Made by a program: the position numbers and the translations under genes. Of a DNA stretch of 64,000 nt, positions 47,136-56,515 are shown piece after piece. Under the pieces are notes generated by a model that saw nothing but the letters and a program-made list of their open reading frames with translations, did no database searches and was not told where the DNA came from. The stretch lies in NCBI GenBank assembly GCA_035968315.1, contig JAVYIN010000005.1, forward strand, positions 558,001 to 622,000, read 5' to 3'. The stretch comes from Nitrospira sp. Lineage in GTDB: Bacteria; Nitrospirota; Nitrospiria; Nitrospirales; Nitrospiraceae. Every line of letters begins with the position of its first letter. Within the stretch, counting starts at the first letter, position 1.

Positions 47136-47260
47136 ACGCTACGTTCGGCGAGAGTCTCGGGGCTTGAGGCAAGGGGGGTGAGACATCATGGATGATCATC
47201 CTTGTTGAGCAGGACTCGCAACTCCTCTCGCCTCGTGCCCCTGACCACGAGCCAGATCTT

Positions 47261-47419
47261 CTAGCCTGTTTCCGGCCCGAGGAGCTCGCCGTTGCAATCG
47301 ACGCAGGCCCAGTCGCCATCGATAAATTTCATCGGATCGCCGCAGATCGGACAATCCGGCGGCGGGCCTTTGTCGATGAACGGCAGTTCCGGCAATTCAA
47401 AATCGTCATCGTCCACCAT
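47261..47419 (-). CDS. Small zinc-ribbon protein (52 aa)
   Basis: ATG 47419 opens a frame ending at TAG 47261-47263. The product is acidic at the N terminus and has two CxxC knuckles, C-P-I-C and C-V-D-C, with G-D-W-A between, a rubredoxin-like or zinc-ribbon core. It lies 13 nt after the thioredoxin-like gene and is probably translated from the same message; a ribosome-binding site is weak. Function unknown. Confidence 0.65.
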   Translation of the reverse strand: MVDDDDFELPELPFIDKGPPPDCPICGDPMKFIDGDWACVDCNGELLGPETG

Positions 47420-47432
47420 GTGGCTATAGATC

Positions 47433-47696
47433 CTATTCTCTCGGTTTCATTTTAAGGAGCAGCGCTTTCTCCGCGCTCTCCCGGCTCGGTACGCCGACAA
47501 ACGTCAGCCGGCCATCGATGATCGTCGCCGGGACAGCCCGAACCGAATGCCGGTCGGCGAGGCTCCGTCCGTCCTCTGTCGTGATATCCACTTCGCGATA
47601 GGAAAAGCTGTACTTGACGCGCAGCTGCTTCCAGAGGCTCTTGGCCGAGGGGCATGCGCCGCAACTGGGCGAGACGAGCAACAGAATATTGGGCAT
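47433..47696 (-). CDS. Thioredoxin-fold protein (glutaredoxin-like)
   Basis: The 87-residue protein has the active-site motif S-C-G-A-C near residue 12, the beta-alpha-beta order of a minimal thioredoxin fold, and the cis-proline strand V-P-A-T-I-I-D-G. It fits glutaredoxin-like thiol oxidoreductases. It is the first gene of a minus-strand run that continues with the zinc ribbon and AddB-like genes. Confidence 0.82.
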   Translation of the reverse strand: MPNILLLVSPSCGACPSAKSLWKQLRVKYSFSYREVDITTEDGRSLADRHSVRAVPATIIDGRLTFVGVPSRESAEKALLLKMKPRE

Positions 47697-48065
47697 CGGG
47701 ACTCCACCAGATTCAGGTTAAGACGGATCGGCCGCGTGAGAACGCACAGGCACCGCAACCGGCATCGACAGACGGATCTTAGCACCCGCTGAAAAGACGG
47801 CGCAAGAAGCGCGGGATCGCCTTTGCTGCGCCCTGCGCGGGGCGCCGCCGTTGACTTCCCGCAGGAGAAGGCGCAGCATAGCGTCCTCACACTTAGACAA
47901 AGAGGCACCGCGTGATCTCCTGCTAGGCCCGGCCGATTTGCTCCCATCCCTCCGGTCATCATGCACTCACGCCCTCCTGGCGAGCCGGGCGACGCCACGA
48001 GGGCGTTGTTGTATCAGCGCCATCCCTGTCCCCGTTCCTTCACCCTCTTCACAAAGGAGCCTCTC
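47697..48065. other. Divergent intergenic region
   Basis: These 369 nt separate the thioredoxin-like gene from the small membrane-protein gene and should hold both promoters. A TTGACT occurs at about 47850, but I see no good -10. No open frame looks coding. AAAGGAG just before 48066 is the ribosome-binding site of the next gene. Confidence 0.5.
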
Positions 48066-48290
48066 ATGAAACGAGTGGCCATGGTCTCAGCCGGCTTATT
48101 GGGCAGTCTTCCGACGCTTGCGCTCGCCGCGGAACATAACGCGAGCTACCGGGGTATCGGCATGTTGTACTTCTTTATTATCGGCGCCATCCTGATTTAC
48201 GGCGTGTACGATTCCTTCGGAAAGACCGCGACCTATGTCGCCTCGCCGATCATCCTGGCCTGGTGCTACTGGATGCTTCCGCCGAGCTAG
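48066..48290 (+). CDS. Small membrane protein (74 aa)
   Basis: ATG 48066 lies seven bases after AAAGGAG. The product has an N-terminal signal-like hydrophobic helix ending A-L-A-A-E-H and two further hydrophobic segments (L-Y-F-F-I-I-G-A-I-L-I-Y-G-V and V-A-S-P-I-I-L-A-W-C-Y-W). I know no family. It is monocistronic with a terminator directly after it. Confidence 0.7.
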   Translation: MKRVAMVSAGLLGSLPTLALAAEHNASYRGIGMLYFFIIGAILIYGVYDSFGKTATYVASPIILAWCYWMLPPS

Positions 48291-48297
48291 AGAGACC

Positions 48298-48324
48298 GAA
48301 GGGGCAGCGGTGCGCTGCCCCTTC
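48298..48324. terminator. Bidirectional terminator
   Basis: GAAGGGGCAGCG and CGCTGCCCCTTC pair perfectly over 12 bases around a GTG loop, between the stops of two convergent genes (48290 and 48327). Confidence 0.8.
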
Positions 48325-48326
48325 AT

Positions 48327-49886
48327 TCACCGTTTGCCGTCGTATCCGCGATCCCGCCAGCGTTCCAAGAGTTGAATCCGCTTCTGCAGTTGGTCCACCG
48401 TCGCCTGATCCACCCGGCTTCCCGTGCGCGCGATCAATTCCGCATTCAGCCGCCGGTGATCGATGCCGCTCATCCGCGCCACGGTCCCGACCAGCAGCCG
48501 GTGGGCATCGCGCAAATCGCGTTTCTGATCGTGCAGCGACACCGGTGGCTCGACGGGCGCAGGTCCCGTCTCCTCGTTTTTCGGTTCTTCTTCACCGATG
48601 AGGGTATCGACACGCGCCACTGCCGTGAGGGGCACATATTCGTTGATGGAGACCGTCACCCGGCCAAAGAGGTCGCGCTGTCCGGCGGGCATGAGATCTT
48701 CCAGCACATGATCGCGCTCGGCTTTGATCTGCCTGGCGTAATGGACCAGGATCGGGTCCTTGGGCAGATAGAGCCAGGCCCGTTGAGGTTTCGGAAAGCC
48801 CTCCTGCATCCGGACAAAGCGGCCGACGACCTGCCGGAAATACATCTCGGTCAAGACGTTCGTGCCGTAGACGCCGACCCGCAGCCGGGGAATATCCACG
48901 CCTTCGCTGACCATATTCACGGCCACCAGCCACTGCTGTTTTTTATGGTCTGAAAACGACTCGATCACGCGGGAGGCGGCAGGATCGTCCGACACCGCCA
49001 CGACCGCTTTGGTGCCGGTGATGCGCCCGACAAGGTCGGCCACCCAGCGCGCATGGTCTTGATCCATGGCCACGATCAATCCGCCCGCATCCGGCTGTTC
49101 CTCTTTCCGCAGGCGCGTCAGTTGGGCATGGGCATCGGTCACGACCGGGCCCAGCCAGCTCTCTTGGAGCAGCGCGGTTTTCAGCCGTTCCCGCTGCCGG
49201 TCGAAGGTCAATCCGTCTTGAAAGGTCGCGGTATGTTCGCGGCCATCCGACAGCCAGGTCAGCTCTCCTTCGTAGCTGGGGAAGACGATGGGCCGGCACA
49301 CGCTGTCGCGAATGGCTTCGGTATAGCCGTAGGCAAAGTCGGCCTGGCTCTCGTTCTGTTCGTAGCGGATGAACGGAATGGGATTATTGTCCGATCGGAA
49401 GGGGGTGCCGGAGAGAATCAAGCGGAACACGGCCTGATCGAACGCCGTGCGCAGCGCCTTGCCCCACAGCTTCCCGTCCCCCGCGTGGTGCAGCTCGTCC
49501 AGAATCACCAGGGTCTTTTTGCCGCGGCAGGCACGCTGAAAGAGGTCGGGCGCCAGACAGACTTGCTGATAGGTGACGACGGCGCCGTGAAAATCCGCGG
49601 CTTCGCAGGGCTGATCGTTGGTCAGCGCCGGATCGAGTTGCAGCCCGATCTTGCTGGCGGCGTCGGACCATTGCATGCGCAGATGATTGGTCGGACAGAC
49701 GACCAACAGGCGGACGGCTCTGCGTGTGGCGAGCAGGTCATGGGCGGTGCGCAGCGCGAACCGTGTTTTCCCGGCTGCCGGCGTCGCCATGGCGAGAAAA
49801 TCTGGCCTGGGGTGAGCCAGAACCGCCGACCAGGCACGGTGCTGCCAGTCACGAAGCGGCGCGGTCCAGGCAGGCAATGGTTTCAT
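48327..49886 (-). CDS. SF2 DEAD/DEAH-type helicase
   Basis: From ATG 49886 the protein has 519 residues. Motifs in order are the Walker A variant A-T-P-A-A-G-K-T at about 35, the Walker B box D-E-L-H-H, S-G-T-P-F-R, and the C-terminal motif V-V-G-R-F-V-R. The layout resembles the helicase of type III restriction and XPB/RecG-like enzymes. After about residue 400 a C-terminal region without clear motifs ends in a helical R-I-Q-L-L-E-R-W. A GTG/ATG further upstream (49931) is the alternative start. It follows top6A by about 100 nt on the same strand. Confidence 0.82.
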   Translation of the reverse strand: MKPLPAWTAPLRDWQHRAWSAVLAHPRPDFLAMATPAAGKTRFALRTAHDLLATRRAVRLLVVCPTNHLRMQWSDAASKIGLQLDPALTNDQPCEAADFHGAVVTYQQVCLAPDLFQRACRGKKTLVILDELHHAGDGKLWGKALRTAFDQAVFRLILSGTPFRSDNNPIPFIRYEQNESQADFAYGYTEAIRDSVCRPIVFPSYEGELTWLSDGREHTATFQDGLTFDRQRERLKTALLQESWLGPVVTDAHAQLTRLRKEEQPDAGGLIVAMDQDHARWVADLVGRITGTKAVVAVSDDPAASRVIESFSDHKKQQWLVAVNMVSEGVDIPRLRVGVYGTNVLTEMYFRQVVGRFVRMQEGFPKPQRAWLYLPKDPILVHYARQIKAERDHVLEDLMPAGQRDLFGRVTVSINEYVPLTAVARVDTLIGEEEPKNEETGPAPVEPPVSLHDQKRDLRDAHRLLVGTVARMSGIDHRRLNAELIARTGSRVDQATVDQLQKRIQLLERWRDRGYDGKR

Positions 49887-49985
49887 AACACAAGAACCCG
49901 TTCCCCCCGTCTGGTTTCGACGGAGCGGCACATGTCACGCACTTGTATTGGAGTGACGGCGTGGATAGGAACCGGCGCGAGGCCG

Positions 49986-51089
49986 CTAGTCCAGCCAATC
50001 CTTTTCTTTCAACTTCCGTGGCAGATACTTCTTCGTCAGATATTGGAAATCTTTGTTCGCCAGGGCATCCAGCTCATATTTCAGCCCGCTCCCCAGCATG
50101 CGCTTGATCTCCGCCTGCCAGGCCGACTTCTGAAACCACTGATAGTTCATCAGTTCTTTGGCCCGCGCGATGTCTTTCTCGTTGAGCTTGATGCCGACGT
50201 TCCGCGGCAGCTCGTACCGTTCCGGGTCGGCGCTGGAGAGGCCGATGAACTTGGCTTTGGGAATCGCCATGCGCTGGCTTTCAAAGGCCAGATTGATCGA
50301 GCCCTGTTTGATCACGGAATAAATGTAGTAGCCCCAGGGGTCGTTATCGACCAGCACATAGACCGGCAGCCGATGTTCTTCGTGCAGCCGGCGTGCGAGC
50401 CGGCGCACCCCGCGCGGCGGCTGGCCGTTGCCGGTCAGCAGCACGCAGTTGTAGCGCCGCCAGAATTTATCTTCGGACAGCCGGTTCCACTGAGTGCCCT
50501 TTTCGACCAGCAGCACGAAGTCGGCGGTGCAGCGGCGGATCTCCAGATACTCCGGCTCCACAATGGACGGAACCGAATAGCCGCCCTTCCCGAGCTTGGC
50601 GCAATCGACCCGGTCCCCATCGTCGCCGAACACGACCGGTCCCACGATGCTCCCGCTGTTCTCCGCGCGGACATGCAGCTCTTCGCGCAAGGCCGCCAGC
50701 GAGACTTCCAGATCCTCGATGACGGGGTCGGATTCGTCCTGCGTGTCGAAGGTGTTTTCATGCGAATCGGCGATCGTGTGCTTCGTGCGGTAGTAAATTT
50801 CTCGAAGCGACGTGGTGAGATCGGCGCGCTGCAATTCGGAGAGCGCGTCGGCCACCAGCATGGTCTGCATGAATTTCTTGGCCATGCCGACGTTGAAAAA
50901 CGACCGCGCCTGTTTCTTGCTGCCCATCTCGATGAGGCCCTTGCGTTCATTGAAGGACACATTCGAAAGGGCGCGGATGGGAATGGCGATCGTCGGATCT
51001 TTGGCCCGCTCCGCCGCCGTAATCACCACGTCGGCCAGGCCGATCAGTTTCTTTTCAACCGCCGTCGCCTTCTTCTGTTTGGTTGCCAT
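49986..51089 (-). CDS. top6A: DNA topoisomerase VI subunit A (Spo11-like)
   Basis: The 367-residue protein is the DNA-cleaving subunit of type IIB topoisomerase. The catalytic tyrosine lies in L-R-E-I-Y-Y-R-T-K (Tyr99/Tyr100) in the winged-helix domain. The Toprim metal residues are E196 (L-V-E-K-G-T-Q) and D248/D250 (V-D-N-D-P-W-G-Y). Length matches archaeal A subunits. It lies 6 nt downstream of top6B. Topoisomerase VI is common in archaea and plants and uncommon in bacteria. Confidence 0.93.
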   Translation of the reverse strand: MATKQKKATAVEKKLIGLADVVITAAERAKDPTIAIPIRALSNVSFNERKGLIEMGSKKQARSFFNVGMAKKFMQTMLVADALSELQRADLTTSLREIYYRTKHTIADSHENTFDTQDESDPVIEDLEVSLAALREELHVRAENSGSIVGPVVFGDDGDRVDCAKLGKGGYSVPSIVEPEYLEIRRCTADFVLLVEKGTQWNRLSEDKFWRRYNCVLLTGNGQPPRGVRRLARRLHEEHRLPVYVLVDNDPWGYYIYSVIKQGSINLAFESQRMAIPKAKFIGLSSADPERYELPRNVGIKLNEKDIARAKELMNYQWFQKSAWQAEIKRMLGSGLKYELDALANKDFQYLTKKYLPRKLKEKDWLD

Positions 51090-51095
51090 GGCCGC

Positions 51096-53123
51096 CTACT
51101 TCTTTCCCTTAGGAGCCGGACTCTGTTCGGACGTGGTCTTCTTGCGCGAGACGGGCTTGTTCTTCGCCCGCTTGCCAGGTTTGGCCGGTTCCTTCTTCTG
51201 CCTCTTCCCAGGGTTCAACGCGGCAGCCTGTTCCTTGCCTGGCAGATCGGCCACCATGGCTCCCGCGGCCTTCGGTGCGTCCGCCTCCACCTGCTGGGCA
51301 ATTTCGACGGCTCCTTCGATGCCTTCCGCCGTCACAATGATCGAATCCGGCAGCCCTTCCGGTCCGCCGCCGGTCTTGCCCAGCGCCTCGTCGGTCTTGA
51401 GTCCACCGGTGCGCGAGGTGGCGATTTTCTGCAGCTGCGCCTTCAGTTTTTCTTTGGGCAGCGTTCCGCCCTTCAGCCGGTTGCAGGCTTCGACGACTTC
51501 TTCGATATACAGTTCGAAGATGTTGCGCCGGCGGAATTCACTCGCGGCCCGTTCCCTGCGGCGGAGAAAGAGCCCGAGCCGGCGGCCGCATTCGCGCAAG
51601 GCCAGCGTGATCTCTTTCTGAATTTCGTCGTAGTCGGCAATGGCTTCTTTCGATTCGCTCGTGAAGGGCACCCAGACGGAGGCCATATGCACGAAGATCA
51701 CCATCGGTCCGCCCGGGAGCGCGCCGCGCGATTGCGCAATGCCGTAATGCTTCCAGGTCGTACCCAGGACGGCTTTGAAGGTTGAGCAGGCCGACTGTTG
51801 GTAGAGCAACGGGACCCGGTTTGCATACCGGATGACGCGTGCGAGTTCGGAGTTCTCATCCTCCCCTTCGCCTTCCGCCTTCGGTCCGGCCGGTTGTTTC
51901 GGCTTGGTTTGATCTTCCGGCCGATGACCGTAGGCCAGCCCCGCTTCGATGATGAAGGGATAGCCGCGATACACGGCCGGTGGACGGCTGACGGCAGTAT
52001 AGAATTCACCTTTGATCTGCTTGTAGAGCCCGGAGAGAATCGCGCGCTCGCCGATGGGCGAAATGCAATTCGTCGGCGGGGCCATGATTTTCGTCTTTTG
52101 CAGGGTCTGATAGAGCGTCTCCGCCACGGCCCCCTTCAGGTCGCGCGGCTTCATATTCGGCGAGACCTTGGCGGCCCTGCAGATGTCGTCGGCCAGCTGC
52201 GGCGATATCCGGCAGAAATCGCTGGAGAGGAAGCCGGAGAGTGAATGGCTCTTCGTGTCCTGCAGCATCTTGAGCATCATGCCGAACTCGATGCCGTAGG
52301 GATGCGGCTTGATCTCGCGTGGCGACGGCGGCAGTTCGTGATAGGTGCGCGGGTACTCCTTCGTCTCGCCTTCCGGCGTCAGATAGGTCAGCCGCACATG
52401 GGGATTGGCGATGGAGGTCTGCTCCAGCCATTCGTCCACCGACGCCCGGCCCTTCTGATATTTTCCTTCAACTTCCAGCGTCACCTTCGTGCCTTGCGGC
52501 TGATCCCAGGCAATCTGCTTATTTTCATGAACGAGCGGCTCGTTCTTTTTCGTATCGATCTGGACCTCGAAGAAATGCGCGGCGGCCTTCGGTCCCGTCC
52601 GGGAAATGATCTGCACCGGCTTTCCGGTCGTCAGCTGGCCATACATCCCTGCCGCGGAAATGCCAATGCCCTGCTGGCCGCGGCTCATCCGCATGCGGTG
52701 AAACTTCGAGCCGTACAAGAGCTTGGCGAAGATGCGCGGGATATGCTGACGGACGATGCCGGGGCCGTTGTCTGTGACGGTGATGCGAAAGCGCGTGGCC
52801 TGGCTGGCAGGCGGCGTCGCGCCTCCCGTCGGGACGACATCGAGCTGCACCGTCACATCCGGAAGAATGCCGGCTTCTTCGCTGGCGTCCAGCGCGTTAT
52901 CGACCGCTTCCTTGACGCAGGTCAGCAATGCCTTGCGCGGGTTGTCGAACCCCAGCAGATGCCGGTTCTTCGTGAAGAATTCGGAGACCGAGATTTCCCG
53001 CTGGCGCGCGCCCATCTCCACCGCCGTGACCAACTGCGTCGGTTGCGCAGCAGGTTTTTTTTCGGCGGCGGAATCGGCAGCGGACCGGGAAGACGATGGA
53101 ACAGACGAGTCCTTTTTGGCCAT
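51096..53123 (-). CDS. top6B: DNA topoisomerase VI subunit B
   Basis: The 675-residue protein is the ATPase subunit. It has the GHKL motifs: E72-x3-N76 in K-E-A-V-D-N-A-L-D, D-N-G-P-G at 118-122, and G-Q-Q-G-I-G-I-S at 149-156, followed by the S5-like transducer domain. Residues 1-30 are Ser/Lys/Ala-rich. The C-terminal 80 residues are Lys-rich with A-K-N-K and K-K-T-T patches, longer than the archaeal core and probably DNA-binding. It heads the top6B-top6A-helicase run. Confidence 0.94.
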   Translation of the reverse strand: MAKKDSSVPSSSRSAADSAAEKKPAAQPTQLVTAVEMGARQREISVSEFFTKNRHLLGFDNPRKALLTCVKEAVDNALDASEEAGILPDVTVQLDVVPTGGATPPASQATRFRITVTDNGPGIVRQHIPRIFAKLLYGSKFHRMRMSRGQQGIGISAAGMYGQLTTGKPVQIISRTGPKAAAHFFEVQIDTKKNEPLVHENKQIAWDQPQGTKVTLEVEGKYQKGRASVDEWLEQTSIANPHVRLTYLTPEGETKEYPRTYHELPPSPREIKPHPYGIEFGMMLKMLQDTKSHSLSGFLSSDFCRISPQLADDICRAAKVSPNMKPRDLKGAVAETLYQTLQKTKIMAPPTNCISPIGERAILSGLYKQIKGEFYTAVSRPPAVYRGYPFIIEAGLAYGHRPEDQTKPKQPAGPKAEGEGEDENSELARVIRYANRVPLLYQQSACSTFKAVLGTTWKHYGIAQSRGALPGGPMVIFVHMASVWVPFTSESKEAIADYDEIQKEITLALRECGRRLGLFLRRRERAASEFRRRNIFELYIEEVVEACNRLKGGTLPKEKLKAQLQKIATSRTGGLKTDEALGKTGGGPEGLPDSIIVTAEGIEGAVEIAQQVEADAPKAAGAMVADLPGKEQAAALNPGKRQKKEPAKPGKRAKNKPVSRKKTTSEQSPAPKGKK

Positions 53124-53463
53124 TCACCCTCTCTCACATGAAACGCGGTCAACCTTGGTATCACAAATCGAAGGGCGATTCCAGCCTGTGGGAGGGATGG
53201 CCCCTGCCAATTGGCCGCACTCCTTTTTCCCGTCGTATGTACTGTGTCTAAAAGAGAGCCGCAAATTGTCGTCTGTCATGCCGCAGGTTCCCAATTTCTC
53301 GTCCACCTTAAGGCCGCGCCCTGCTTAATATCAGCCGGGTTCTTTATGGCATCAGCTGTTATCAGGCCTGGCAACGATGGCACTCCTTTTGAACGATACA
53401 AACTGGGGCGTGGCACAAATCTGAACAGGTGCCCGAAGTAGGACACTAGGCTTGGGGGATTTG
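53124..53463. other. Divergent intergenic region between top6B and the diguanylate cyclase
   Basis: These 340 nt lie between divergent starts and should hold both promoters. I see no convincing gene, riboswitch or repeat in them. Confidence 0.5.
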
Positions 53464-55623
53464 ATGGATCTGGTCCCGATAACCATGAGCGACCCCATCA
53501 GCAACAATCATTGCAAGCAGGGGCATGCCAGGCCAGCGTCACCGTTGCTGTCAGCCCGGCATCCTCCGACAATGGCCGCCAGCCTTGTTGGAATCATTTC
53601 CATTATCATGATGTTGTTCATCGGCTGGGGCGCCTGCACAGTCGAACGCCGTTTGATTAGTGCAACCGGGCATAGTCTGGTTCAGGCAGCGACAGATTCC
53701 GCCAGCAAATTGCAGTTGATGATCGCCGAACGGCAAGGCGATATGGAGGTCCTCTCCTCATCACCCATTGCGCACAGCCAAAATCGTAATGAGTTAACCG
53801 CCTATCTCTTTCGCCTGCTCAAAACCTATCACGTGTATCAATGGATCGGCGTGACGGATGCGGCCGGCGTGGTCATTGCGGCGACCGATCCCGCCAGTGT
53901 CTCCCAGGATCGGCACGAGACCCATTGGTTCACGCAATCACTTTCGACCAACAGTGTGACAGTGCTTGATGCCGAGGCCAACCCGGATGCTCATGGACAG
54001 CTCGCCATCACTATCACGGCGCCGATCCGAACCGCCGATGGGCGCTTTCAGGGAGCCGTTGCCGGCGTGGTGGTCGTCCCTTCTCTGATCGACATCCTGG
54101 ATCAGACAATGCGCGTATTACAGAATGTCGAATGGACGGATGAGTCACATATCGAATTTCAACTGCTCAACGCCTCTGGCGGTTTGATCGCCGACTCCAC
54201 CTTGCGCGAGGAAGGCACAGTGAATCTCAGGGAACAGGGGTTGCCATCCGCCAATTTGCTGGCGACTTCGGAGCGAGGCTTTATCGAGGAGCGGCATCTG
54301 CGCCGCGACGCGCCCGTCATTACGGCCTATGCGCAGGTTACGGTACTGCAGGCTCGCCCTCCCCTGCAGTGGGGGATCTTGATCCGGGTGGACCGGGACA
54401 GCGTGCTGACACCCGTGCGAACGTTCCTGCATAAACTGATGCTGATGACCGTCCTCATCGTGGTACCGCTCTGTCTCCTCCTCGTGTGGCTGGTGAAGCG
54501 GATTCATTATGAGTGGAGACTTGCCGAACAGGAATCATTACGAGCGAGCAAGGCGGAAGCTCTCTTGAGTAGCAGAGCTGAAGCGCTCCATGCCGTCGTG
54601 CTTGCGGCAAATGACATGGCGTCAGCAACCGATCTCGACGGGTTGATCCGGCACATGCTGGATCATGCCAAGACGATCACAGGTGCCCGGTATGCCGTCC
54701 TCGGCATGCTCGATGACAGACTGACGACTTTGAGCCGCATACACACCATCGACTGCGATGAACGAATGGGGCGCGCCATCAGCCGCTTACCGCTCAGTGG
54801 CGGCCTCCTGCATTGCCTGATGGTGAGAAACGGGGTGCTGCGGATCGCCGATCTGGCTCGTGAAATTGGACAGGTGGACATCGAGGGAACGCCACAGGCT
54901 CTGGGATCATTCCTCGGGATGTCGCTCCGGTGCCACGGACGCATTTGCGCGCAGCTCTATCTGCTCGACAAAGTAGCGGGAGACGGAGGCCGTACGGCCT
55001 TCACGGATTTGGACGAGCAGGTTGTGTTGGCGCTTGCCGCCCAGGCCGGTGTGTCGGTCGAAAATCTGCAGCTCTTGCTCGACGCCAAGACGCAAGCCAG
55101 GCAGGACTCTCTCACAGGCCTCTTAAACCATTCCGCCACCATTGATGCCTTGAGCCGAGAACTTTCCAGAGCTACTCGCGAACACGAACCGCTCGCCATT
55201 ATCATGGCCGACATCGACCATTTTAAACGTGTCAATGACACCTATGGCCATGTGATCGGTGATGGGGTGATCCGGGAAACGGCCAGGCGCATTCAGGACA
55301 CGGCGCGCCGGTATGACCTCGTCGGCCGTATCGGCGGGGAAGAGTTCCTGGTGATTCTTCCGGGATGCGGCGAGATTGCAGCGGCCGAGATCGCCGAACG
55401 AATCCGCTACGCCATTGCCGGCGACTCGTTCGACACGAAAACCGGTCCGCTCTCCATCACCCTTAGCCTGGGGGTGGCGACATGCTCACCGGAGAATCCT
55501 GCGTTTCCGCAGCTGTTGTGGGAGCTGGCCGATCAGGCGTTGTATCGAGTCAAACAGAATGGGCGGAACGGAATTGAATTCGCCACGCCGCCGCCCCACA
55601 CACACTACCCTTCTGCCGCCTAG
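53464..55623 (+). CDS. Membrane diguanylate cyclase with periplasmic sensor and GAF domain
   Basis: The 719-residue protein makes c-di-GMP. A membrane helix near residues 40-60 and another near 325-345 flank a periplasmic Cache-like sensor domain. A GAF domain follows at about 375-530, then a GGDEF domain with the active site G-G-E-E-F at 624-628. The inhibitory I-site R-R-Y-D lies five residues before it, so product feedback is likely. ATG 53464 follows a GGGGG stretch. It faces divergently from topoisomerase VI. Confidence 0.9.
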   Translation: MDLVPITMSDPISNNHCKQGHARPASPLLSARHPPTMAASLVGIISIIMMLFIGWGACTVERRLISATGHSLVQAATDSASKLQLMIAERQGDMEVLSSSPIAHSQNRNELTAYLFRLLKTYHVYQWIGVTDAAGVVIAATDPASVSQDRHETHWFTQSLSTNSVTVLDAEANPDAHGQLAITITAPIRTADGRFQGAVAGVVVVPSLIDILDQTMRVLQNVEWTDESHIEFQLLNASGGLIADSTLREEGTVNLREQGLPSANLLATSERGFIEERHLRRDAPVITAYAQVTVLQARPPLQWGILIRVDRDSVLTPVRTFLHKLMLMTVLIVVPLCLLLVWLVKRIHYEWRLAEQESLRASKAEALLSSRAEALHAVVLAANDMASATDLDGLIRHMLDHAKTITGARYAVLGMLDDRLTTLSRIHTIDCDERMGRAISRLPLSGGLLHCLMVRNGVLRIADLAREIGQVDIEGTPQALGSFLGMSLRCHGRICAQLYLLDKVAGDGGRTAFTDLDEQVVLALAAQAGVSVENLQLLLDAKTQARQDSLTGLLNHSATIDALSRELSRATREHEPLAIIMADIDHFKRVNDTYGHVIGDGVIRETARRIQDTARRYDLVGRIGGEEFLVILPGCGEIAAAEIAERIRYAIAGDSFDTKTGPLSITLSLGVATCSPENPAFPQLLWELADQALYRVKQNGRNGIEFATPPPHTHYPSAA

Positions 55624-56515
55624 GGCAGAATAAGAGTCGGCTCGCCCCACGGATTGCCTATCTCTATCGTTATTAGTCTTATTGATACTCGCAGCCAGGG
55701 CCTGGGGACCTAGCCGGCAGAGACATGCAATGGGATGGAGCACTTCATGGAGGACAACCACGTCCTGCCGAAGAACGCAGTCACGAGAAAAGTTTAGGGT
55801 GGGAGGAGCACGCACCTACCGAGGATCAGTAGGTACGGCGGAGATCTCGGGAGAACATTAGGCTTCCCAGTACAAGCTGGTCCTGCACACCGTCCTCACA
55901 CTCAACCCCCTTATGGACCATATTCCCTCGGGGCGTTAACTCCCCCCACGCGCTCACGATACCCCCCGCATCATAGCGAGTCAAGAATGAGCACCTTCAC
56001 TGTGAATGGAATTCGTTCATGATTGCGGGAAGAGCCGCCCCTAATCTTCCGGCACAACAATATTCACTCACGAGCTATCTCGCTGAAATTTTAGCGATCT
56101 CAGCAGATCTATTTTCTTCGCCCCCAGCTTCTGTGGATAACTCTGTGTATGAATGGATTCTTAACGCTGAAATGGCTGATATGGACAGCAGTATAACCTG
56201 ATTGCCCATATTTTAGGCATTGTGTCAGATCCTTGGCAGCCACTATATTTTGCGGCTTGACGATTTATTTTTTTCATTTTCCACAATCTATGGTGCCCAA
56301 TAAAATTCCACGCAATTTGACACTTGAAATGCTCTCGACTTTATGGGGTATCGAGAATTTTGGCGGACTTATGCACAGAATGGCTGGTGCGCTGTGGATG
56401 TGCCAGACGAATTTAGCCTGAAAACAGGGCTTTTTGAGGCCGATCTGAAAAATAGACATGAAGGGGATCGCACCAAAGCTCTGCGGCTGGATCCGCTTCC
56501 ACTCAGTCTGGTCCG
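55624..56515. other. Long AT-rich gene-free region with DnaA-box-like motifs (candidate origin)
   Basis: No convincing gene occurs in these 892 nt. The part from 56040 to 56450 is visibly AT-rich: 22 G+C of 60 at 56221-56280 and 25 of 60 at 56281-56340. It holds a perfect DnaA box on the minus strand (TGTGGATAA, 56132-56140) and two plus-strand boxes fitting TTWTNCACA (56277-56285 and 56369-56377). A near match, TGTGTATGA, lies at 56144-56152. AT-rich 13-mers resembling the E. coli unwinding repeats are GATCTATTTTCTT (56106-56118) and GATTTATTTTTTT (56262-56274). dnaA itself is not in the window, so a replication origin is a hypothesis. Confidence 0.5.

Noticed and set aside
49053-51785. A 910-codon plus-strand open frame spanning the SF2 helicase, top6A and part of top6B
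   Set aside because: It lies antisense to three genes with clear motifs. Long antisense frames are expected in GC-rich DNA and its product has no domain pattern.
53211-53441. A 76-codon plus-strand frame between top6B and the diguanylate cyclase
   Set aside because: No ribosome-binding site or domain; it lies in a divergent promoter region.
55730-55860. A possible structured RNA, such as a c-di-GMP riboswitch, after the diguanylate cyclase
   Set aside because: Short inverted repeats are present, but I could not match the conserved core of any known riboswitch, and no downstream gene fits.
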